From contig NW_020654972.1 in NCBI RefSeq assembly GCF_003589595.1, forward strand, positions 11,236,520 through 11,300,519: a DNA stretch of 64,000 nucleotides, written 5' to 3'. The translations under genes and the position numbers were made by a program. The notes under the pieces were generated by a model. It did no database searches, had not been told where the DNA came from, and saw only the letters and a program-made list of their open reading frames with translations. Numbering within the stretch: the first letter of the stretch is position 1; each line of letters begins with the position of its first letter. This DNA comes from Hyposmocoma kahamanoa. Its lineage: Eukaryota; Arthropoda; Insecta; Lepidoptera; Cosmopterigidae. Shown here piece by piece: positions 55,495-64,000 of the stretch.

Positions 55495-55766
55495 CAGGAC
55501 TTGACACTGGAAATAATAAAAATCGGTTCTCACTACTCAAAGTATATTGAGATTAAAACGCCTTGAATTGGAGAAATAGCAAAATCAACCAATAAAGTAA
55601 TTGCTTCTAAATTAAAGTTAGGCGTCCAAGGTACCCTCTTTCCAACAAAAAAAGAATCATAAAAATCGGTTCACAAATACCGGAGTTATCTCGTAACATA
55701 CATACAAAAAAAAAAGAACATACAGACGAATTGAGAACCTCCTCCTTTTTTGAAGTCGGTTAAAAA
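55495..55766 (-). mobile_element. Rep-B copy with an internal deletion
   Basis: Has the GGAAATAATAAAAATCGGTT side and the TTTTTTGAAGTCGGTTAAAA end, but lacks the central part after TTAAAGTTAGGCG. Confidence 0.65.
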
Positions 55767-56056
55767 GACGTGTGATGCGACGTGTGTGTGATAGTACTTA
55801 TTTGACAGTAATTGCTTCGGACGTATGTCGGACGGAGATCGAGAGTAGACCCCCAGTTCTGAATCCGAGAAATGACGGTCCGAATTGGTCCGAAATGTCA
55901 CAGGGATCAATATATATTTAGGTGTGTAAGCGACATCCATATTGGGTCCGAGTTTTGGTTTATATAGTCTCGGATTTTGAACGAATACCAATGAATGCTT
56001 TGTGCAAAACGCGCTTATACTCAGAAGAATGGGTAATAAACTCTAGTGGTTGCTCT

Positions 56057-56369
56057 TTTAAAAAAAGGAGGAGGTTCTCAATTCGACTGTATGTTCTTTT
56101 TTTTTGTTTTTTTTTTTGTGTGTATGTTACGCGATAACTCCGGTATTTGTGAACCGATTTTCATGATTCTTTTTTTGTTGGAAAGGGGGTATTTCCATAG
56201 TGGTCCCATTTCATTTTGAAAAAAATCATCCACCTCAAAGGGTGGCTGTTCTTGATGAAGATTCATTTTTATAAATAGCGCCTAACTTTAATTTAGGAGC
56301 AATTACTTTTAGCAATAATTTAGTTGATTTTGCTATTTCTCCAATTCAAGGCGTTTTTCTCTCGATATA
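56057..56369 (+). mobile_element. Rep-B, left part of a copy hit by a mariner
   Basis: From TTTAAAAAAAGGAGGAGGTT to CTCTCGATATA. The mariner begins directly after the TA at 56368-56369. Confidence 0.7.
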
Positions 56370-57320
56370 ATAGGGGTTAAAGTATGAAATTGCCGATTTG
56401 TACTGAAAATCTAAATTGTTTATTTTTTAAATTTTTAACAAATTTATTTAATCAAAATAGTTGCCATTATTATCTATACATTGCTGCCATCTAATGGGAA
56501 GGTTATTAATGCCTTTGCGATAGAACTCCGACGATCTAGACTGCACAAACTGTGTGAAAGCATTTTGTACTGCCTCCTGGGAAGAAAACTTCTTGTCACG
56601 TAGATAATTGTCCAAATCACGAAAAAAATGGTAGTCCGTTGGAGCAAGGTCTGGTGAATACGGAGGATGACGAATGGTTTCTAACTGCAGTTCCTGAAGG
56701 GTCAAAATGGTTTCTCGTGCTGTGTGAGGTCTCGCGTTGTCGTGGAGCAATAATGGTGAAGATCGATTTATGAGTCGGGGCTGTTTTACTGCTAGTTTTG
56801 TCAACATGGTTCGGAGTTCGGCACAATAGACATCTGCCGTTATTGCTTGATCAGATCGGAGAAAACTATAGTGAATAACACCATGCTGAGACCACCAAAC
56901 AGTTACCATTACCTTTTTATTGGTAAGTTTTGCTTTAGGACACTGTTGTGGCATTTGACCTGGGGTCAGCCATTGCATTTTTCTTTTCCGGTTATCATAA
57001 AGAATCCACTTTTCATCACATGTTACAATTCGATCCAATATTCCTTCATTTCTGTACCGGTTCAACAAGGCAACACAAGTTTCAACACGCGTTTCTTTCT
57101 GCAGATCAGTCAAATCATGAGGCACCCATTTTTCGTATTTTTTTATTTTATTGATTTGACGCAAGTGAGTCAATATTGTGGGTAAGGTAACGTTAAACCA
57201 TGCCGCTAATTCCTGGGTAGTTTGACTAGGATCGGCTTCCACTATCTCTCTTAATTCATCGTTATTCACCTGTGTGGGCGGTCTTCCTCGTGGCTCGTTC
57301 TTTAAGTCGAAATTTCCATC
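56370..57320 (-). mobile_element. mariner element, 5' end deleted
   Basis: The 3' end is preserved at 56370 (ATAGGGGTTAAAGTATG) next to a TA. The transposase 5' end is cut at about 57320, where Rep-B sequence resumes. The missing part includes the other terminal repeat, so the element cannot move by itself. Confidence 0.8.
56448..57319 (-). CDS. mariner transposase, N-terminally truncated but otherwise open
   Basis: Open from the junction at 57319 to the stop at 56448, about 289 residues, with no ATG at its head; the usual length is near 345. NFDLKNEPRGRPP and a helix-turn-helix region (TQELAAWFNVTLPTILTHLR) lead into WVPHDL. The catalytic residues are TCDEKW, LLHDNARPHTA and SPDLAPTDYHFF, the last two Asp 34 residues apart (DD34D). 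No internal stop or frameshift was found. It would cut and paste at TA sites if complete; the missing first DNA-binding helices should abolish specific binding. Confidence 0.8.
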
Positions 57321-57424
57321 ACTTATAGTGGCGAACTAGGGGATATTTCAATGAAACTTAGCAAATAGACGTAATTTCACGTACTTTCGAGGTCGGTTTT
57401 TTTAGTACTCTGTACTGAGATTAT
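57321..57424 (+). mobile_element. Rep-B, right part
   Basis: TATAGTGGCGAACTAGGGGA to GAGGTCGGTTTTTTTAGTAC. About 55 bp of Rep-B expected between the two halves are missing. Confidence 0.7.
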
Positions 57425-57729
57425 TAAATAAACATTTGAATACATTTATCATTTGCAATATTTATTTCAAATATCATAAATATGCAACCTGCAAGATCTA
57501 ATCGGGTCACTGCCACGGATTTTCGTCATCCAAGTACGCAGAAGCTATGTAATAAATAACCTTTAGTGTAAAGTTTTTGTTTCACTGTAGTAAACCTAGT
57601 AAATAGCAAATTTTGAATATCAATCGGAATCTTATTATAAAAGTAAAATTAATTTGTGACTTTTTGAAAACGACTATCAAGAACACCCAATTTATATTTA
57701 TAATAATTACAACTCTCTTATATAAAATA
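57425..57729. other. No gene seen
   Basis: 57490-57720 weakly resembles the tail of a LINE on the minus strand; too decayed to assign. Confidence 0.3.
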
Positions 57730-57960
57730 AAAGCGACCTCAATAAATCGTGGAATTGCATCTATTAGCTAAGTTTTGTTGAAATCGGTTACCAGAAAGTG
57801 CACGAAACCGGATCCATCCCTTAGTTTGCCTCCCTTAGAGGTAGAACATTTTATTCAAATTTAAGTGAGACCAATACCCTCGTTCCAACAAAAAATAAAA
57901 TTAATAAAATCCGGAGTAATCACGTTAATATACACACACAAAAAATATTAAATTTGTAAA
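57730..57960 (-). repeat. Rep-B-like copy, diverged
   Basis: AAAAGCGACCTCAATAAATC at one side and the conserved middle (CTTAGAGGTAGAACATTTTA); the far end is worn. Confidence 0.5.
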
Positions 57961-58239
57961 TAAAGACTGATAAGATACTTTTGAAAGTACATTGAAGAGA
58001 TCACAGAACTAATTAGGCACTTCTCAAAATATTTGAACTAAAGTTCAGAGAAATGATAACAAATTGTTTTGTACGGAGAATTTTTGTTAATCATCACTTC
58101 CGTCTGAATAAACAAAAGCAATTAATCATCACGCTTAATTATTAACTCATGAGCCGGTTCGTCATCAACTCATCATACATCTCATTGCTGGACATAGGCC
58201 TAAAGACACAGATAAGGCTTTAGAATATAATAACAGCCT

Positions 58240-58440
58240 CCGTAGCCGAACAGTTGCCATGCAAAGGTCCCTGGTTCGATTCCCAGGCCGGGAGAAATAA
58301 TAAGTATGGCTTTCATTTATTTCTCGCGTGAGTTTGGGTGTAATTTGTAGTTGTCTATGTGTGTGTTCATGGCACCCGCGACACAGGGTTTCCCCAGTGC
58401 GGAGCTATGGAGTGAGTATCACCACGCTGTCGTTTTAAAT
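58240..58440 (+). mobile_element. tRNA-derived SINE (SINE-2), most complete copy
   Basis: Head CCTCCGTAGCCGAACAGTTG (box A region), box B TGGTTCGATTCCCAG at 58271, body CGTGAGTTTGGGTGTAATTT and CAGGGTTTCCCCAGTGCGGA. Confidence 0.75.
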
Positions 58441-58959
58441 ACATACGCATACTGAATAAATACCAAATTTAAAATACTTTCTAACATTTTTTCATTGACT
58501 GTATTTTCTGCTCTCGGCCGCTAAATAGTAGGCAGCAGTTTAATTCATATTTAGTCATATAAATTAATCTCTTAGCTTCAATTTGAGATATAGGTAATAC
58601 AGGTACTTCCGCAGAATTTCACAAAAATCATTTTAGATACAGCTTTTAGATAGTTCTTCTGAGTCGACAAGCTTTATCAGGCCGGCTCAAATCGATTCCA
58701 CGTTATAAGTGTGAAGAGCTTAAACATTCAGGATAATAGACTTACGGAACACGATTATAGCACTCCGAAAAAGCAAAACAAAGTAACAAACAACTAGATA
58801 AACAAACATTAGCATCCTTTCTCTCTTATAGAAGTACTTTATAAAAACAATATTATTTCGTATAAGAAATAGTCATGCCTAATGTTTCTTCCATATTTTC
58901 AGAGATAAAGTCATATGATATAGAACATTATAATGTAAGCCACACTACATACCGTGGTT
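58441..58959. other. No gene seen
   Basis: A/T-rich intergenic sequence. Confidence 0.35.
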
Positions 58960-59240
58960 TATTAATCCTGAATAGTGCAGGCTAGATGTTGTTACAATGT
59001 GTAGGCTACATTCCGGACATTATCCGTAGAAGAAGTTTGGATATCGTATGAAAAAAGTTAATTCACCGAATTGTAAAGTATGTAATAAAATTGAAGACGT
59101 CTAACACTTGTTGGCGGAATGTACCTAGAACTGGTGACTGATGTTTCTATTGTAATTGAACCGCTCCAACTTCAACTTCTTCCAAGGGATTCTGTCTGAA
59201 CCCTTGTCAAAATATACAAAAATGTTGTGTGACACGGTAA
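58960..59240 (+). mobile_element. LINE C-terminal zinc-finger scrap
   Basis: NSPNCKVCNKIEDV, a stop, then HLLAECT follows the Cys-His tail pattern of I/R1-type LINEs, also seen at 50470-50530. Confidence 0.5.
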
Positions 59241-59445
59241 ATCATGGTGATAGTTAACGTAGTACTTTTAAACTAATAATAATATAAAAAATAATTTTTA
59301 ATGTACATTGCATGACAATTAGAATAAGGTTATGATAGGACTGGCATGTTCTCTAGAACAAAAGTCCTGAAGATTTAAAAACAACCATATTTTGTTGTCT
59401 TATCTTTGTGTAATTATTAAAAATGAAAAGGTACTTATTTTAGGA

Positions 59446-60115
59446 AATGATACTATTTTTCCGGATTTAAATCGCGTATATTTGTTTTTTCAAACAATCC
59501 GACGTTTCGGGCCCTTTACAGGTCCCATGGTCACGGTTGACTGAGGTGGTACAGTCTCAACCAGTTATGTGTAATATTGATGCAAACCACCCTATTTTTT
59601 CACTATAGTTACAATAGTTATTAATTAAATACCTTATTTTTAATTTTACAAAGAAAACATTCCAATTTACGCTATATTAAGTTTTACAAATTATTTTATT
59701 GAATGAATTTTTATTAAGTTCAATTTATTATTAATTATTAATAGAAATTAGAATAAACTAAAACATATTAATTAGTACTGCAGTCTTATGTCTGTTTGGG
59801 ATTTTTCATTAGAGGAAATACTGGATCCCAAACTGGTGGTACGGAGAAACCATCTTCCCTGTTGAAATTAGGATGTTTTTTAATTTCAATGGCCTCTCGC
59901 AGCATCCTGGTTAGATAACGGACTTCTTTTGCAAGGACCTGGGGTTTGTCAAACTTCATTGAATGGTTGAGACTGTACCACCTCAGTCAACCGTGACCAT
60001 GGGACCTGTAAAGGGCCCGAAACGTCGGTTTGTTTGAAAAAACAAATATACGCGACTTAAATCCGGAAAAATAGTATCATTTCCTATGTGTAACAATCGC
60101 GAAAACCTAAGAACT
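59446..60115 (-). mobile_element. Penelope-like element, 5' truncated, with inverted terminal repeats
   Basis: About 115-bp arms at 59446-59561 and 59967-60083 are inverted copies of one another, each holding GGGCCCGAAACGTCGG or its complement. Between them the minus strand encodes the end of a Penelope-type GIY-YIG endonuclease. An inverted terminal-repeat copy attached to a 5'-truncated body is typical of Penelope-like insertions. The same arm sequence occurs at 10699-10895. Confidence 0.75.
59786..59989 (-). pseudogene. Penelope-like GIY-YIG endonuclease, C-terminal 67 residues
   Basis: The minus strand reads LNHSMKFDKPQVLAKE, then RMLREAIEIKKHPNFNREDG and SVPPVWDPVF before TAA (59786-59788). 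The REAIEIxxHPNxFNREDG signature is the conserved end of Penelope-like proteins. The RT and most of the endonuclease are absent. The first residues lie within the inverted-repeat arm. Confidence 0.75.
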
Positions 60116-60149
60116 CTATATACTTATTTTAGTTACAAGATATTTGTAG

Positions 60150-60375
60150 CAATATAGCTCTTTATGAAAGAGCACGTCCGAGGTAGTACTGCCACCATAA
60201 TAGGCATGCTATTACAGAAATAGTCTGCCGCCAAGCAGTTATGTGAGCATTACTGTGCGGGTGAAACGGCAGACACATCGTGACGTGTCAAATGTGACAG
60301 ACGCAGCGGCAGGGCCTCTCTGATCTTTGCTATTTAAAGCTCTAAACTGCCCCCGTAAGTTGAAAGGGCGCTTGT
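60150..60375 (-). repeat. Rep-A copy
   Basis: Reverse copy, from TTTATGAAAGAGCACGTCCG to GATCTTTGCTATTTAAAGCT. Confidence 0.65.
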
Positions 60376-60649
60376 GACTCTTAGCCAAAACCGAGAAAAT
60401 AATGTTTATAGAAATGAAACTTAAAAAAAATCTACTTTTCTCTTACGGTAGCTTCATACCATAACCACCTAGGAAGAAATAAAAATAGTGACAGATACGC
60501 CAAGGTTTACTGATTACGGCAGTACACATAACAATTTTTGTTTTTTAAATGTCACATGCGCCCTTTCGGCAGTGAGTTACACTGGGCAGGCGTGTCTCTT
60601 ACCAGCAGGCGTATGTCTAGTTCATCTTGTCATAAATAATTACCACCTT

Positions 60650-60876
60650 TCTATAAAAAACCGACCCCAACAGTTCATAGAATTACATCTATATGCCAAG
60701 TTTTATTGAATTCGGTTTCCGAAAAGTGCACTAACCCGATTTCATCCCCTAGTTTTGTCATTCTTACAGGTGGAATATTTTCTTAATTAGAATGAGACTA
60801 CTACTGAGGTACTGTTCATACGATGCGCAAAAAAATACTGTCGCAACCTTCTCCATTTTTTAAAGTAGGTTAAAAA
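60650..60876 (-). repeat. Rep-B copy, diverged
   Basis: AAAACCGACCCCAACAGTTC at one side and TTTTTTAAAGTAGGTTAAAA at the other. Confidence 0.55.
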
Positions 60877-61197
60877 GCAGGGCCACACCATGGAAAATGT
60901 GTAAAGTCTGCATTAGGGCAATGTTAAGTTAGTGGTCTAAATCCTCTCCTTAAATTAGACACGTGACCAACAGTGGGGCAAATTGTAATATGTTGAAGCA
61001 ACGTGACATCTTTATTAGGTTATTGTATTGCGTATCGGAAGAAACGTTGAGTATGCATAAGATTGTTATGCCTACTCAACATTGTAATTTCATATCGCAG
61101 AAAAATGTAACCCACATCCTCTTCAATTCTTGTAACTCTATCAACTAATATTGTATTATATAGAGTTACAGGAAATGGAAAGGATGTGGGGTATATT

Positions 61198-61390
61198 TTT
61201 AAGCGACTTGAAAAAAGGAGGAGTTCTCAAATTGATTGTGGTTTTTTTTGTGTGTACGAGTATGTTATGCGATAACTCCGGCATTTGTGAACTGATTTTG
61301 ATGATTATTTTTTAGTTGGAAAGCGGGTACCTCAGAAGTGGTTTTGAACCCATGTTTTTAGTACCCAGTACTGAGGTTATTATGCATCTC
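61198..61390 (+). repeat. Rep-B copy, partial
   Basis: AAGCGACTTGAAAAAAGGAG, the GATAACTCCGGCATTTGTGA block, then a jump to TTTTTAGTACCCAGTACTGA. Confidence 0.6.
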
Positions 61391-61979
61391 ATGAAGCAAT
61401 AAACATTTTTCACATAACTCCACTTATGCCACTCTTCCATAAGGGGTGCGATATTGTGATTCGATTTATTAATTCCCATCTATTTGCACCATGAACGAAT
61501 ACACCGAAGAATGTCCCTGTTTCACTGTACGTCGCTAACCAGGACGCCAACCACTACGAAAGACGCATGATGCAAATGAAGCTTTATACATGACAAATTG
61601 TTTTTGATTTGGTCAAGTATTACATATTTGACTGTAATTGTTTCGGACAGATGTCGAACAGAGAACGGGAATAGATCCCCAGATGTCATCCCAACTACCT
61701 TACTGCACAAGCAACCCAATATGAGATGGCCTATTCCACTAGTCCCCACCAGCTGCCCTCCTGGGACAAGTGGATTATGAGATGGCGACCCAGCCAGGAT
61801 TCGAACCTGAATTCTTCTGGTGAATAGGATGATGATGATATCTTGTACGTTATTATAGAATTTTAAATGACTATAATTGCTGTCGACGTTACGTTGAAAA
61901 TATTCACAATGGTTATTTAACAAGCAATTTGTTCTTGAATGTTTTAAAATTTTATTCTCAAGGGTATTTGTTAACTTTT
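61391..61979. other. No gene; possible SINE remnant
   Basis: 61780-61830 contains GACCCAGCCAGGATTCGAAC, a box-B-like motif on the minus strand, at the edge of a GC-richer 120-bp block. Confidence 0.35.
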
Positions 61980-62265
61980 CATGTTTTTTTCATAATATCA
62001 AGTGATGGAACGAACAGATGGCAAGCTACACGCCTGTCCCTAACAGTTGCAGTGCCACTCAGATCTAAAGCTCTCTCGCGCTCTCTGCGTCCGTCATTCT
62101 GAGACATAAGTTGACAAGTACCATGTGCCTGTAACTTCACCAGCACCCTTCCCTTCAAAACCGGAACACAGTAATGCTGATTACTGCTTGGCGGCAGAAA
62201 TAGGTAAGGTGGCAGTACTTCCCTGGACGAACGCTTCCACGAGGAACTCTACAACTACAAAAAGT
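61980..62265 (+). repeat. Rep-A copy, near full length
   Basis: From TTTTTTCATAATATCAAGTG to CTTCCCTGGACGAACGCTTC; the tRNA-like boxes of SINEs are not present. Confidence 0.7.
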
Positions 62266-63044
62266 CTCATTTGTTTAACTTTTAACATATGCATGCCTCT
62301 GAAGTTCGGTGATTATTGACATAAAATCATAGACGAAAAAAAATGCGATACTTCGTGTACACTTTTATTTTTTAATTTTAGTGACGCGACGTGCTCTTTT
62401 GCTCTGATATTTATCGAGTCAACAGATTATATATCGTAATATTCGTTATATATATATATATATAACGAAGATTATTCAAGTTGTAATATTTTGGTACCTG
62501 TGCAATAAACATAATTAAATGAAATAAATTGTAAATAATTATAATAAATACTTATTGTTTATTATAATGAATCGTCGGATTCTTCTCTTCGCTTGAATCC
62601 TCGTTAACATTATTAATTCAGATAATATCTTTTTTTTAACAAGCTCACGTTCACAATTAAAACTTCTTCGTAAATAAAATCGATTATTATAAAAAATCAA
62701 ATCAGAAACGCATTACGACAATACTAATTGAGTAGAATTCGAGCTGCTAAAAGTAAAATAAATGGTTGAACGGAGTATAGGGCAACATAATCCACTGTAG
62801 TTGAATCACAGACCATTGATGATATTGTTCTATTATTATTAATGTTGGTATGTTTGTCTACAAGCGATAAAAAAATAGCGACAAGCGACAAATAAAGGAA
62901 TTTGATTTATTTTCAATACCTATGTATTTTTCTTCAATTTCATTACGTTTTTATTGGAATATTTGCACAAATTAAATATCATGTCTATTTTTGGTAAAAA
63001 TACACCGCTAGTTTGTTAATGATAGAAAAATCCAACAAACATAA
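62266..63044. other. No gene; AT palindrome
   Basis: 62442-62469 is a perfect palindrome with a (TA)n centre. Otherwise A/T-rich with nothing recognised. Confidence 0.4.
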
Positions 63045-63125
63045 AGAAAAATTCCTTCGATTCTGCTGGACTCAAACCAGTGTCTGTTACTCAACGTGGC
63101 TCTTACCAACTGAGCTACGATTACA
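63045..63125 (-). mobile_element. tRNA-derived SINE head
   Basis: On the minus strand: TAGCTCAGTTGGTAAGAGCC (box A), GGTTTGAGTCC (box B), then TCGAAGGAATTT, the start of the SINE-1 body. The tRNA part differs from the other copies. Confidence 0.65.
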
Positions 63126-63799
63126 GAACAATAAATATAGGAGAAGTGCTTAGTTTACGTGGCATGTGTGCCGACAGTTCGCGGAGCACTGCAAACTTGA
63201 GCTCAGTTTTGCGCCGCCACTTTTGCGATTTCGTTATGGCCGTGTCAATTATCTCGCGAAAAACCTTGAAAATAGTAGAAAAATGCCTTATTTTGCTACT
63301 TCGAAGTGCAAAAATGATAGTTGCACGTTTTTTGTAATATCGTTCAGTGTTATTGTATTTAATTCCAATAAATTTTCAATTTTCTTACGATAAATATCGT
63401 AATCATTTTTTTTTTGTACAAGGAACGACAGTAACCTCGTGCCGCTGCAATATGGTAATTTTTTTGGACTAAGTAAATACATCGAATTCGTCGTCGTTCA
63501 GCTATTAACCGCTAGATGTCAGCACATTGATTGAAATTTCAAAATAAAACGAAACGTAACTTGTAATAACAGGTATTAATGGTATTGAACTTTAAACGAT
63601 ATGCTAACAGAGTAAAGTTTAAATTATATTAACAGTCCAGAATTTGTTATTTCTTTTTAAATTTGAAACTACGACTAATCGTTATCAAGATTTCATAGTG
63701 TTCCAAATTATGAATGTGAGTTTCGGCGACAGCGATTCTGACAGTAATCGGGGTTTTGTGAACATTTCATTCAATCACATTGTGTTTTTTCTTCCATAG
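63126..63799. other. No gene supported
   Basis: 63130-63300 is GC-richer, with overlapping frames of 75-85 codons that I do not recognise. The rest is A/T-rich. Confidence 0.35.
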
Positions 63800-63900
63800 C
63801 TTTGATCGATAGAATTTGTCTATGTTTGTTGCGGTTCTTTGTATTGGGTTTATACGATTTTTTACCGTAGCGCCCTCTGTGAGAAGTTACGGCAGTTTCT
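63800..63900 (-). mobile_element. SINE-1 body fragment
   Basis: Minus strand carries GAGGGCGCTACGGTAAAAAA, matching the pre-tRNA segment of the 30490-30800 copy; the tRNA part is absent. Confidence 0.5.
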
Positions 63901-64000
63901 TTAAGAGCTCTCATGCCAAAAAAGTTTTGACGTTGGCTCCGCCCAAATTCGTGAAACAAATATATGCCTGAAGTTCGCGTGACATGCGACAGGAGATGTT

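Noticed and set aside
55686..56137. Two frames of 71-101 codons with FFFFC-rich ends
   Set aside because: They derive from the T-rich edge of Rep-B copies.
63045..63125. A functional tRNA gene
   Set aside because: Boxes A and B are good, but the sequence runs straight into the SINE-1 body and the acceptor stem ends do not pair convincingly.
63166..63393. Frame starting MCRQFAEHC, possible small host protein
   Set aside because: Low-complexity C-terminus, overlapping alternative frames, no splice context and no similarity that I recognise.

Overview
This is an AT-rich, transposon-dense stretch of a eukaryotic nuclear genome, almost certainly an insect and most probably a moth or butterfly. 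The grounds are GT-AG introns, tRNA-derived SINEs, mariner, BEL/Pao, CR1/jockey-type and Penelope-like elements, and an errantivirus whose envelope resembles the baculovirus F protein. There are no bacterial features. Two runs of N mark assembly gaps (29863-30262 and 53461-53470).

Layout. 1-11170 is a pile-up of elements. A Crypton-like tyrosine-recombinase gene (606-2211) is split by a 5'-truncated LINE (about 1536-1944). It is followed by a decayed BEL/Pao element on the minus strand (2189-7470), a decayed CR1/jockey-type LINE (7480-10700), a collapsed Penelope-like terminal repeat (10699-10895) and an LTR-like fragment. 11171-18493 is a complete errantivirus with identical 220-bp LTRs, a CCGG target duplication and open gag, pol and env; it also has a plausible splice pair that would give Env a signal peptide. 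18920-21415 holds three unusual repeat arrays, one a 1-kb inverted duplication carrying ten copies of a YY1/PHO-like motif at about 100-bp spacing.

The likely host genes lie in 24543-48954. I reconstruct two tandem, same-strand paralogues of a small four-transmembrane protein: gene A (24543-35496, 182 residues) and gene B (41543-48954, 181 residues). They share intron positions and phases and the distance from an N-terminal CxxC motif to the first splice site. Their introns and surroundings are filled with mariner, SINE, MITE and LINE debris.

49000-64000 contains no host gene that I can support. It holds many copies of a few interspersed families, a nearly complete mariner nested in one of them (56370-57320), an 8-bp-TSD MITE family (46009-53545) and a truncated Penelope-like element with inverted terminal repeats (59446-60115). 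The elements do not form a shared pathway; apart from the paralogue pair, the relations between features are those of nested insertion.
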